Positions 1 to 9,710 of a stretch of 18,833 nt of DNA are shown here, piece after piece. This DNA comes from Entamoeba histolytica HM-1:IMSS (Eukaryota; Evosea; Mastigamoebida; Endamoebidae). The position numbers and the translations under genes are program-made. The stretch covers positions 1 to 18,833 of the forward strand of contig NW_001915148.1 in the NCBI RefSeq assembly GCF_000208925.1, in the 5' to 3' direction. The stretch's first letter is position 1. Every line of letters starts with the position of its first letter. The notes below the pieces were generated by a model, which saw only the letters and a program-made list of their open reading frames with translations, did not search any database and was not told the origin of the DNA.

Positions 1-747
1 ATTTATTCTGAAATGTTGTGTATATTTATTATATTAAATTAATATGATGAATGAATATCAATATTATTGTTTATTTGATTTTAAAAAATAATAAATGAAT
101 ATGAAATAATGAAATAAAATAATGAAGACAATGAAATGATAATGAAATAGAATAATCTAATATTGAACAAATCAAATAAAGAATATATTGAATATATCAT
201 TATTGTTACTTTATTATTTATTATTTCAATTATTAAATATTAATAAATTATTATTCATGAATATTTAATTGATATTTTACAATTTCATTTTCATTTTATT
301 TAATAAATGAAATATAAATAATAAATGAATGAATAATAATTTAATATATGAAATAATAAAAAGAAAGATCAATAATAAATAAATATGATGTATTTAATAC
401 ATAATATAATTTATTATCAAATATAATAATATCAAATGATGAATTATTTTTATTTCAAAATATTTTGCATCAATAAAATATGTTGCTAAATATTTTGCAT
501 CATTAAATTTTGCATCATTAAATTTTGCGCTTTTTTTATTTGTTTCAATAAAATTTGCATCCTTTATTTTTTCATTCTTTTCTTCTTTTAATATCTCTTT
601 TGTTTTATTACACTTTATCTTCTTTCTTTTTATATTCTCTCCTTTCTACTTTTATTCTTTCTTCATCTTCTTCTACTTTTTACTTTCTTTTTATTCTTTT
701 TTATCTTTCTCTTCTTTTTTTTCTATTATTTCTTTTTTTTCGTTGCC
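1..747 (+). repeat. Left arm of long inverted repeat
   Basis: Positions 2 onward are the reverse complement of 18238 downward. The pairing runs to GGCAACG/CGTTGCC at 741-747 and 17506-17512. I compared the arms line by line: from about 113 to about 660 they are identical by eye. Near position 97-113 the left arm has a 14-bp insertion relative to the right. The innermost 85 bp, a pyrimidine-rich tract, carries several substitutions and small indels. Position 1 already mismatches, but the window begins there, so the outer limit is unknown. The arm holds a degenerate 15-bp tandem array at 448-567 and a pyrimidine-rich tract at 560-740. The 74-codon frame across 555-779 starts at TTG and is low complexity, so it is not called as a gene. 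Confidence 0.95.
448..567 (-). repeat. Degenerate 15-bp tandem array in left arm
   Basis: TTTTGCATCATTAAA occurs exactly twice in tandem at 493-507 and 508-522. Related units sit in the same 15-bp phase at 448, 463, 478, 523, 538 and 553, giving about eight units. The period is a multiple of three. On the minus strand one frame reads as five-residue units such as A-K-F-N-D and A-K-Y-L-A, which resemble the A(D/N)(L/F)xx pattern of pentapeptide repeats. The frame is short and lacks a clear start, so this is either a repeat with accidental coding periodicity or the eroded end of a gene. Confidence 0.7.
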
Positions 748-1511
748 TTATTTATCTATTTTATTTTTATGTTGAATAAAATATGATAAATAAATATAAA
801 TCATCAGTAATATATCAAAATGATACAATTACATATTGTAAATAAATGAAAATAATAAGAAATGAAATAAATAATGAAATATCATATATTTAAATGAATA
901 ATAAAATAAATGAAAATATAATAAAAATATTATTATTTTTATTTTATCAAATTATCATTGTTTTATTTCATTTCATATTTATTATCATTATAATTTAAAC
1001 TGATTAATATTGTTATTTCTTATTATTAATAAAATAAAGAATATAATTATATTTATATTGATTCTTCATTATTATTCATTTCTATTTCATTATTCTTATG
1101 ATTTATTTTATATTTGAATGAATTAAATAACAAATATTATATGAATTAATACAATAAAAAAGAAGAATATAAAGAAAATACAGAAGAGAGAAATGAAATA
1201 ATATTTAAATTAGATAAGAAAGAAGAGTAAAAAAAGAATAAAATTATTACAAAACAAATATAAAGAATGAAATATCATTTAATAAGAGATGAAATATCAA
1301 TTCAACATATTGAAACAAATAAATAATATGAAATAAATTAAAAATGAATAAACATAAGATAATAATAATTAAATAGATGATGAATGATTTTATTATATTT
1401 CATTCATTTGATATTTCATTCTTTATTTTATTATCATTTAATTTGTTTATGATGTATTTATTATCATTTAAATTATAAAATGAAATTTGTTTTTATTCTT
1501 TAACAATTCAA
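748..1511. other. AT-rich intergenic DNA, no gene seen
   Basis: This stretch is made almost entirely of short A/T words such as AATAAATGA and ATTTCATT on both strands. A short purine-rich patch lies near 1150-1260. No open frame with family character and no RNA-like structure is visible. The right end holds the 3' flank of the BspA-like gene; the motif TAATT, known as an Entamoeba polyadenylation signal, overlaps that gene's stop codon. Confidence 0.6.
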
Positions 1512-3014
1512 TTATCTTATTTCTTCATAAAAATATTCTTCAAAGCAATATTCTGGTATTGATTTATTCTTCTTTAATTCTTCTTCACATCCACATCCAT
1601 AAAAACATCCATTTCTAAATGATGTAATTGATGATGGTATATTAATTGATATTAATGATGTACATTTATAAAAACATCCACCTCCTATTTTACTAACATT
1701 TGTTGGTATATTAATTGATGTTAGTGATGAACATCCATAAAAACAATAATTTCCTATTTCACTGACACTTGTTGGTATATTAATTGTTCTTAATGATGAA
1801 CATTCACAAAAACACCAATATCCTATTTCAGTTACACTTGTTGGTATATCAATTGATTTTAATGATGAACATCTAGAAAAACAACAATATCCTATTTTAC
1901 TAACATTTGTTGGTATATCAATTGTTCTTAATGAATAACATCCATAAAAACAATAATCTCCTATTTTACTAACATTTGTTGGTATATTAATTGATGTTAG
2001 TGATGAACATTCACAAAAACACCAATATCCTATTTTGCTTATACTTATTGGTATATCAATTGATTTTAATGATAAACATTCTTTAAAACAATAATCTCCT
2101 ATTTCAGTGATTGATGATGGAATAATAAATTCATTAATATCTTTCTTTTCAATATGCTTTCCATTTATCATTTTTAAATTCTTTGGTATTTCAATACTAA
2201 TTAACACTGGCTCATTCATAAATATTCTTTCTTCACTTATATATTTCACATCTTCTATATTAATTGATGTTAATGATGAACATTCTTCAAAACATCCATT
2301 TCCTATTTCACTTATACTTGTTGGTATATTGATTGATTTTAATGATGTACAATATTTAAAACACCAATACTCTATTTTACTAACATTTGTTGGTATATTA
2401 ATTGTTTGTAATGATGAACATCCAGAAAAACAACAATATCCTATTTTACTTATACTTATTGGTATATCAATTGTTCTTAATGAATAACATCCACAAAAAC
2501 ATTTATCTCCTATTTCACTGATACTTGTTGGTATATTAATACTTGTTAATGATGTACATTGATAAAAACATTCATTTCCTATTTTACTTACACTTGTTGG
2601 TATATTAATTGATTGAATATCATTACATCTATAAAAACAATTAATTCCAAGTGAATTAACTTCTATTGGTATTGTATTTCCATATTCTTCTCTATCATAT
2701 ATTGTATATTCGATATTTTTATATTCATTCTTTTCTTTTTTCTCTTCTAAATATCTTGAATAACTCACATCATACCATATTACGTATTTAAATATTTTTC
2801 CATCTTCAAATATTTTATCATATCCATTATAAATATGAAATGTTTCAATATTAGGAAATAATTTTCTTGAATATTCATTCAATGGAATTGGATTAAAATG
2901 AAATCGTTCCATATTTCCTCTAAATCTTTTAATTCCAATTTCTAAATTAATAAAATCATTAATATCTTCAAAATACTTCGAGACAATCATTATTTCATTA
3001 TATCCTAATTGCAT
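1512..3014 (-). CDS. BspA-like leucine-rich repeat protein
   Basis: The 500-residue protein has an N-terminal cap of about 115 residues (begins MQLGYNEIMIVSKYF, includes ERFHFNPIPLNEYS) that I recognise from Entamoeba BspA-type LRR proteins. About 13 Treponema/BspA-type repeats of 23 residues follow, pattern SINIPTSVSKIGxxCFxxCSSL. One irregular segment (about residues 255-300, ISEERIFMNEPVLISIEIP) splits the array. Almost every repeat has a CFxxC cysteine pair. It ends in a charged tail (PEYCFEEYFYEEIR). There is no signal peptide or membrane segment and no CAAX end. Bacterial homologues such as BspA bind host matrix proteins; in Entamoeba the family is very large and at least one member was reported at the cell surface, so a role in adhesion is inference. 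The ATG is chosen because the conserved cap begins there. It is transcribed away from the LINE. The near-identical 69-bp units are prone to gain or loss of repeats. Confidence 0.95.
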   Translation of the reverse strand: MQLGYNEIMIVSKYFEDINDFINLEIGIKRFRGNMERFHFNPIPLNEYSRKLFPNIETFHIYNGYDKIFEDGKIFKYVIWYDVSYSRYLEEKKEKNEYKNIEYTIYDREEYGNTIPIEVNSLGINCFYRCNDIQSINIPTSVSKIGNECFYQCTSLTSINIPTSISEIGDKCFCGCYSLRTIDIPISISKIGYCCFSGCSSLQTINIPTNVSKIEYWCFKYCTSLKSINIPTSISEIGNGCFEECSSLTSINIEDVKYISEERIFMNEPVLISIEIPKNLKMINGKHIEKKDINEFIIPSSITEIGDYCFKECLSLKSIDIPISISKIGYWCFCECSSLTSINIPTNVSKIGDYCFYGCYSLRTIDIPTNVSKIGYCCFSRCSSLKSIDIPTSVTEIGYWCFCECSSLRTINIPTSVSEIGNYCFYGCSSLTSINIPTNVSKIGGGCFYKCTSLISINIPSSITSFRNGCFYGCGCEEELKKNKSIPEYCFEEYFYEEIR

Positions 3015-3363
3015 TCTTTCTTATTATTTTATTATTTATTAGTTCTTCTTTTATTTTTAGTTTGAACTTAATTTATTTTTAAGATAACCGTCATTCATTT
3101 TTTCTTTTTATTCTTTTAATATAAATTATTAATAACAAATAATTTCTATTTCAATAAATTATTATTTATTATTTATTTGATGAATATGAATAAATAAAAT
3201 ATCATAGAAATGAAATATTACAAATGATAAATATTCAATTAATAAATATATTAATAAATTGATAATATGAATAATAAAGAAATGAATAAATCAATGAATG
3301 TAATGTATTTATTTCTATCTTTCTTTATTTCTATCACTTCAATTTTAGAAAAAGACAAAAAAG
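3015..3363. other. AT-rich spacer between BspA gene and LINE
   Basis: This holds the upstream region of the minus-strand BspA-like gene and the 5' flank or untranslated leader of the plus-strand LINE. No TATA-like GTATTTAAA element is clear near the BspA start. A GAACT string, as in the Entamoeba GAAC element, is on the minus strand at about 3040-3044, but its position and context are not convincing. I could not find a target-site duplication pairing this region with the sequence after 7913. Confidence 0.5.
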
Positions 3364-4531
3364 ATGCATTACAGAAGACACCACAAAAAATATAGAAAAA
3401 CAAATAACCAAAGAAGAAGAAATTCACATCAACCAAGAAATATAAATGATAGAAGAATGAGTGAAAATAGGTATTATCTGTATTGACAGAGATACATGAA
3501 TAATCACACTAACCATTACAATAATAATTATTACCATAAATATCACAATATAGATGATACAAATTATTTCACTCATCACTTCATTCATAATCATCGTCAT
3601 AAACACTTTAATAAAAATTTCAATAGAAATAAACAATACTATCATGATAGAAACAAATACCATAATAACACACAAAGAAGATATATACAATATCAAAATA
3701 AGAAACAAAACAGAAAATAAAGAAAAGAAATGATTGAAATACAAAACCAAGAATATTGGAAAAGACTCATTGAAGAAGAAATTAAAATACTTACACCACA
3801 AGAAGTAGAAGAAATTAAAAATACCAAGATTAAAGCATATACATCATCAACAATATAGAGGAGATGGTATTTTTCTTGCACGAGAAAAAACAATCAGAAT
3901 AGAAGAAGAAACTATTAGTATGATGATTGAAGAAGACAATAATCAGTACAACCCAATTGAGATTAAAGACAATAGAATATACAATAACTATTTAATGAGT
4001 ATTGAAAGTGAAGAAGACGATGATAAAGAGTTTAATAAAAAGAAAAAGAAGAGACTGGTAGAAAAGGAAGAAAACAAAGAATTTAATAAAAAGAGTAGAA
4101 GAAATAGAAAAGAAAGTGGAGGAGGATATGAAAGAGAAAGAAGAAATGAAAAAGGAAATACAAATAAAAGACCAAACCATAAAAAAACTAACTAAGGATA
4201 TTATGGCATTAAAGAAGAAGCATGAGAATGAGATAAACAAAAAACCACGAGTGTGATAAAAATATTCAAATTCAATGCTGAATCTGAAAGGAAAAGGTCT
4301 GAAGTAAATAATTTAACACAACAATTATTATTCATGAAAGATAAATTATCTAAATTACAAAATGAAAATACACAAGAAGAAAAGAAGAAAGAAGAGATAA
4401 ATTACAATATAACAGACTCATCTGAAACACAGATTGTGAATGACCTCTCCCCTAATGTGGTAGTAGCTGATGAAATATCATCAAGTGAAGATGATCTTCC
4501 AAAAAAGAAAGTTAACGCAGAAATCAATTGA
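3364..4531 (+). pseudogene. LINE ORF1 remnant (basic, coiled-coil)
   Basis: An ATG at 3364 opens a frame starting MHYRRHHKKYRKTNNQRRR. The same frame continues, past an in-frame TGA at 3484, into an Asn/His/Tyr/Arg-rich stretch (MNNHTNHYNNNYYHKYHN) and past a TAA at 3718 into IEIQNQEYWKRLIEEEIK. A TAG at 3856 is avoided by shifting to another frame (QQYRGDGIFLAREKTIRIEE). A second shift near 4095 gives the heptad-like VEEIEKKVEEDMKEKEEMKK, and a third near 4250 leads to RSEVNNLTQQLLFMKDKL and the C-terminal SSSEDDLPKKKVNAEIN, ending in TGA at 4529. The pieces join into about 388 codons. A strongly basic N-terminus plus a coiled coil suits an RNA-binding, oligomerising ORF1 protein, by analogy with other LINEs. 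Function is inferred. Confidence 0.7.
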
Positions 4532-4535
4532 AGAA

Positions 4536-7500
4536 ATGGATATTCAGCATAAGAGGAACACCACATTTGAATTAGACAATCAAAAAAACGGGGGAAGCAA
4601 ACAGATAGAGAAGAAGAAAATTTAACACTTTATAAATGTTTTGCTTTGAAATTATTTGAAAGAAAATTAAGATGTCAATTAAAAGAAGAAATAATAGAAA
4701 GATTAATACAAGAATTTGAAATTAAAGTAAATGATATTAATGAATATAAAGAAATAATAAAGAAGACATTTAAAATAAAGAATGAAAATAAAAGAGAAAT
4801 AAATAGAATAATGGAGGAAGAAATAATAAAACATCAATGGAAAGATAATGAATTAAAAGAAATAATAACCAAAATGAACAATAAAGAAGAAATAGAAGAA
4901 GAGGATATAATGAAAATATTTAAAGAAGAAGAAATGAAAGAACAAGAAGATGTACAATTTATTAACTATTATTACAATAAGAAGAAAATACATCAAATAA
5001 TTAATATTATTAATAAAAATGAAATAATAATCAATACATTAGATGATTATTATCATTATATTAAATCTGTAGCTTCCACTATTAATATTATTAATAAAAA
5101 TGAACAAGAAAGAAGTGGAAAGAAAAGTATAGAAAGGATATTACAATCAAAAATATGTAGAATAAGAGATTTACTTAATAATAAACAATATATGAAATTA
5201 AAAAGAATATTACATATTAAGAAATATGATATATATCATATTAAAATAAAAACAAATAAACAAATAAACTATTATAAATACCTCCGAAAGATGAAAAGAA
5301 TAGAAATAGAAGCAAGAAAGAATAATTTGAAAAGAATAAGATGGAATTATAAAATGATGAAATATTGAAAAAGGAAATATCTAAATAAATCTAAAGAAGA
5401 TGAATATCCAGATAATATCTCCACTATTAATTTCTGGAAATGAATCTATGAAACTAATACTAATATAGATTTCCTGAATATTAATTTATATGAAATATTA
5501 AATGAAAATAGAATTAATAATAGAATATCAATAATCACTCCCAATGAACTAGTTTGTGCTATTAAATTCGTTGCAAACTGGAATGCACCGGGAGTTGATA
5601 AAATACAAGGATTTTGGATTAAATATTTAGAACAACCAATGAAATATTTATTAAAATTATTTAATGAATGGTTAAACAATCCTAATGAAATACCTCTCAC
5701 TTTATTCAAGGAAGAACAATATTAATATATAAGAAAGGAGATAAATTAGACCCACAGAATTACAGACAAATAACTTGTTTAAATTGTCTGTTAAAAGTAT
5801 ATCCATCATTATTAAAGATGAAAATAGAAAATCAATTGATGTTAAATCAAATTGAAAAACAATTATCATTAAATCAAATTGGATGTAAAAATATACATAT
5901 GCATCAAAAGAATGATTATTATATAACACTATAATCATTCAATTATTATTAAAGACTAAATGGAAGTGGGTAGAAACATATTATGACGTCTCCAAAGCAT
6001 ATGATAGTATTAATCATCAATGGATTAAACAATGCTTAATTTATTTTAATATCCCACTAGTAGTAATTAATAGTATATTGTATATATTAAATAATACATG
6101 TCTTAATTTGTATTACAATCAAGAAAGAGTGGGTATAGTTAATGTAGAAAGAGGAATAATACAAGGTGACAGCCTATCTCCACTTTTATTTGTATTATCT
6201 ATTGATATATTATCTAAACAACTAGATAAACAAATAAGCAAATTAAATATTAAAATGAATGGAGAAGAAAAACAAATCCAGTTAAATCACATATTGTATA
6301 TGGACGATTTAAAGATAATGAATAATAGCCTCGATGAAATGGAAAAAGCCCACAAATTAACTAAAGAAATATTTAATGCAATATGATTAAAAATTAATGT
6401 AGAAAAGAGTTTGATAATGAATAATATTAATAGTCAAATAAATGGTGAATTAGCTGAATTACCAAGAGTAACTAATGATAATCCTTATAAATACCTTGGT
6501 ATTGAAATAGGAGATAAAGTAAACATCAACAAATATTGTACAAGAATATTAAATGATATATCTTCTATTTTATCATCATTAAATACTATGAAGTACAGCA
6601 GCCTCAATACAATAAGAAAGATTAATAGTGATATAATCTCCAAATTAAGATATGGATTTTGTATTGTCCCATGGAAACTAGAAGAGTTGGAGAAGATAGA
6701 TAAACAAATAAGAAATTCATTAATACAACTCCAATTATATAGTAGAAATATCCCAAAAAGTAGATTATATGTTAAAATAAATGAAATGGGATTAGGATTA
6801 ATGTCAGCAAGAGATGAATGTGGTAAAGAATTATTAAGAATATATTTAAAATATAAGTGGAAATCAAACACAGGAATAGGAGAAATGATAGATGCAATAA
6901 AAGAAAATCCAAATGGAATAATTAAAAGAATGAAGAAAGCATTTGGTAAGAAGATTAATTTTAACGAATTAATGAATATAATAGAATTAAATGAAAGAAA
7001 ACACAATGTAAAGAAAGTGTTTGAATGGGTAAATAATGAATTAAATGATAATTAAGTGAATGGAAAGAAATATGGTGAATATATAAGATGTACAAATGGC
7101 ACTTTCAATGATAAGAAATTAACAGTAACCACATGGAGGTCATTAAATATAAAAAGAAATGCATTCCTCCAAATAATAAAGATGCAAGAAGGAGTAAGTA
7201 TGACAGGAAATATTAAATCAAAAATACTCAAAATGATGATTTAAAATATTGTAAACATTGTCCTAACACAATTGCATCTATTAGTCATATCTTGTTAGGA
7301 TGTAATGAAAAAGAATCAAATATTAAAACATGATTATGTTTGTAAACAAATATATAAACAGATATTAATTACACATTTTAATGAATTTGATGTTATTGAT
7401 TTTAATAATCCTCCTAAATGTATTAATAATGATGAAATAGTCATAGCTTACAATAAAGATTTATTTGTTAGTGACAATTCATTTCAATGATAGAAGACCA

Positions 7501-7913
7501 GATATATATTATCAAAATATGAAAGAAAATGATATATTATAGATGTTGTTATATGTCAAGATAATAATTTAGAATTAAATTATATTCATAAAATAAATAA
7601 ATACAAAGAATTACAAGAGAAATTAAGAAACAATAGAGAAATAATATATTTAGAAATAATACCTGTAATATTATCAATAAATTGATTAATACACAAAGAA
7701 TCAGTAAGAAGATTACAATCACTGAAATTACAATTAGACTTTTCCAAAATCCTACGAACAATTATTATAAAAAATATGAAAGACTTAATGTTTTATACAT
7801 TCAATTCTGACAGCACATTAGAAGAAGAATAATCTAATGCGAGCATGTTAGAAATGAACTCTATTACACCAATAGAGCATAATGAAGAAACTGAAATAAA
7901 CACTTCACAATAA
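4536..7913 (+). pseudogene. LINE ORF2 remnant (RT + REL endonuclease)
   Basis: The putative ATG at 4536 lies four bases after the ORF1 stop. A frameshift near a G5 run at about 4588-4592 leads into the long charged N-terminal region (to 5368). Reverse transcriptase motifs follow: NWNAPGVDKIQGFWIKYL (about 5573-5630), YKKGDKLDPQNYRQI (about 5730), motif A YDVSKAYDS with its Asp at 5984, motif B IIQGDSLSPLLF (about 6153) and motif C YMDD (6298-6309). A C-x2-C-x8-H-x4-C knuckle spans 7250-7303. The nuclease shows RPD at 7495-7503, Asp at 7542 and then HKINKYKEL. Lesions seen include TGA at 5366, 5438 and 6384, TAA at 7053, and frameshifts near 4590, 5715, 5930, 7250 and 7540. The last open segment ends EETEINTSQ with TAA at 7911. 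All catalytic motifs are still readable, so decay is moderate, but no full protein can be made. Confidence 0.88.
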
Positions 7914-8236
7914 TCATAAAATCCAATAATGGATATATCTATTAATTTCTATTATCTTATTCATTTGATTCATAATGAATTAATTCAATGAAATAATACA
8001 AATAAATTGTTTATTCATTTTATCTTATTTCTCTTTTATTCTTATTTCTTTTATTATTTATTAAAAACACCATCATTGGGTGTGAATATTTCAAATGAAA
8101 TAAAATAAATCATCATTGAATTATATCCATTTTTATTTCACCATTTCATTCATTGTCAGATGAACAAAATGTTCATATTCTTCATTGATTTGTTTTTATT
8201 CTTTTTTATTTCATTTTCAATTAATTCCAGATTGAA
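7914..8236. other. LINE 3' flank and AT-rich spacer
   Basis: About 320 bp follows the ORF2 stop. It should contain the short LINE 3' untranslated region and the genomic insertion boundary, but neither is visible to me. It also holds the 3' flank of the minus-strand TLDc relic. No gene is seen. Confidence 0.45.
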
Positions 8237-8700
8237 TCATTTCATTTCAATTACTATGATTCGTTTTGGTGTGAAACGATATTTTCCACAAAGTGCATTT
8301 GATATTCCTTTATAATCAAATGAAGATGGATTACACCATGATTTTGTTTTATCACTTTCTTTACCAACAACAATATCACTTAATCCAAATGAAAACAAAT
8401 AAACATCTGATTGATTATATAAATAAAATGAATATTGTTGTTGTTTAATATCAAATTTCATCATTCCTTCAATTCTTCCATTTGAATCTAATGAAAATAC
8501 AAATGATTTTGAATCATATATCCATTCATCAACTTTATCAATTTTAGAATTAACATATCCTCCAAATTTATTTCCTTCTTCATCTTCAATAATAATTATT
8601 ATATGTTCTTTATTCTTTATTTAATTCCTTTTATATTGTAGTTCTATTCATCTTTATCTCTTTCATTTCCAGTGTTGGGGGTTTTCTATTTCTCCTTTCT
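8237..8700 (-). pseudogene. TLDc-domain protein relic, 5'-truncated
   Basis: Reading the minus strand from about 8620 gives KEHIIIIIEDEEGNKFGGYV, then SKIDKVDEWIYDSKSFVFSL, SDIVVGKESDKTKSWCNPSS and a C-terminal TPKRIIVIEMK followed by a stop at 8237. This is the C-terminal half of a TLDc domain of the type that is abundant in Entamoeba. The family is linked to oxidative-stress resistance in animals; its role in Entamoeba is unknown. The frame is closed by TAA a few codons upstream of KEH with no ATG at the expected place; the first in-frame ATG lies in the middle of the domain. In the next frame upstream (about 8640-8700) GNERDKDE, a stop and NYNIKG look like more of the domain, with TAG in place of a likely tryptophan codon. 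Further upstream the frames are Lys/Glu/Arg-rich, possibly a decayed coiled coil. I call it a pseudogene; the 75-codon segment from 8464 is not a full gene. Confidence 0.8.
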
Positions 8701-9560
8701 TCTTCTTTTTTTTTTCTTCTTCTCATTGTATTTATCTCATTTCTTCATTTCTTCTCATTAGATTCTTTTATATTTCTCTTTCGTTCTTCTGCTTTTCTTA
8801 TTATTTATTTTTCTATATCATTTCCTCATTTCAATTAACTTAAATCTTTACTTCTTTCCCTATTTTAATTAATGTTTATTCTTTTATGCTTTTCTTCATT
8901 TCATTTTGTAGTATTTCTCTGTGTTTCTTTCTTGATTTTTCTTTCATTAATTTTCTTCTTCTTATATCATCATTTCTTCCTTTTATTCATTCTCCATTCT
9001 AATTTGCATCTTCATGTATTTCTCTTTCTTTTTACTAATTCATATTTATTATTAATATGATTAGTAGTATCATCAATTGTTTGTTGAATGTTTGGAAGTG
9101 TTTTTACTACTTCTATAAATAATTAAGTGTTTTTGTTTATTAACTCTTCATTTTATTGCTTAATTCGTTAAATAACATTTATAAAACATATCAAATTATT
9201 TATTGTTTCATCATTTCATCGTTATATTAATTAGTATTTCTTTTATTCTTTAAATATATTTGTTATTTGTTATTTATTTGTTATTTTTTATTTTATGTTT
9301 TATTCTTCATTGTTGTTATACTTTCAATTACTTCTATTCTTATTTTCTATCAACTTTTTATGTAACACGTTATTTCTTTTTCTTTTATTATTTTATTTCT
9401 TATCTTTACTGTGCTTTTCTTTCCTTTCTTTTTATTATTTATTATTCTTCCTTTTCTACTTTTTATTCATCTCCTTCTTTGGTGTATTGTCTTTCTTCTG
9501 TTCTTTTGTTTTACTTTTTGTTCGTTGACTCTCCATTTCTTTAGTTTTGTTGAATATGAT
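8640..9560. other. Pyrimidine-rich, strand-asymmetric block
   Basis: For about 900 bp the plus strand is dominated by T and C, with many TTCTTC, TTTCTT and TTCATT words. The plus-strand frames here (8872-9060, 9260-9544, 9295-9528, 9411-9710) are Phe/Leu/Tyr/Ser-rich and overlap one another, which composition alone explains. The part nearest the TLDc relic may be its decayed Lys/Glu-rich N-terminal coding region read in antisense. I see no MutS domain I or II coding sequence here in any frame. Confidence 0.55.
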
Positions 9561-9629
9561 TTTCTTTTCTTTACAACAAACAAAAACATAGTCAGCAACA
9601 AATCAATAAAATTTGAGATAAATTTTACA

Positions 9630-9710
9630 ATGAAAAAAAACCTAAAACAAAAAAAGAAAAAGAAAAGAAAAAATAAAGAATGGAGGAAGTTACAACGGAC
9701 AATGCAATGA
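9630..9710 (+). other. Upstream ATG frame overlapping MSH2 start
   Basis: An ATG at 9630 opens a 26-codon frame (MKKNLKQKKKKKRKNKE...) that overlaps the MSH2-like start at 9680 in a different frame and ends with TGA at 9708. The product is almost pure lysine/arginine. It could be a translated upstream frame, part of the leader, or an eroded nuclear-localisation-like N-terminus separated from the main frame by a shift in the A8 run at 9633-9640. The sequence alone does not decide. Confidence 0.3.

Larger units (their letters stand above)
3364..7913 (+). mobile_element. Decayed LINE with REL endonuclease (EhLINE-like)
   Basis: Two consecutive reading frames in one orientation have the layout of an Entamoeba non-LTR retrotransposon of the R4-like, restriction-enzyme-like-endonuclease class. 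ORF1 is a basic/coiled-coil protein. ORF2 has reverse transcriptase motifs, a CCHC knuckle and an RPD...D nuclease. Both are broken by many stops and frameshifts, so the copy cannot be autonomous. The span from ORF1 start to ORF2 end is about 4.55 kb, close to the 4-5 kb known for EhLINEs, so the copy appears nearly complete rather than 5'-truncated. Exact ends and a target-site duplication could not be fixed by eye. The element lies between the BspA-like gene and the TLDc pseudogene. Confidence 0.85.

Noticed and set aside
555..779. 74-codon hydrophobic frame, mirrored at 17502-17699
   Set aside because: It starts with TTG, is Phe/Leu/Ser/Tyr low complexity from a pyrimidine-rich tract, and the two copies lose match near the inner end; the other strand gives the more protein-like reading.
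2107..2487. Plus-strand 126-codon frame inside the BspA gene
   Set aside because: It is antisense to the 69-bp repeats, and its own periodicity follows from theirs.
1512..3014. CRISPR-like array because of regular repeats
   Set aside because: The period is 69 bp of continuous coding LRR units without spacers, in a eukaryotic gene.
3496..3720. Separate small His/Asn-rich gene
   Set aside because: The frame continues upstream to the ATG at 3364 and downstream past 3720 into coiled-coil sequence, with only single stops between; it is part of the LINE ORF1 remnant.
3364..7913. TGA read as tryptophan in this genome, since several LINE stops are TGA
   Set aside because: The intact genes use TGG for Trp and contain no in-frame TGA. 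At least one LINE TGA (6384) and the one in the BspA relic stand where glycine is expected, and TAA, TAG and frameshifts also occur, so this is decay.
9260..9710. Overlapping hydrophobic frames that could be a membrane protein upstream of MSH2
   Set aside because: Three different frames are open at once over T/C-rich DNA, which is expected from composition; none has a family motif.
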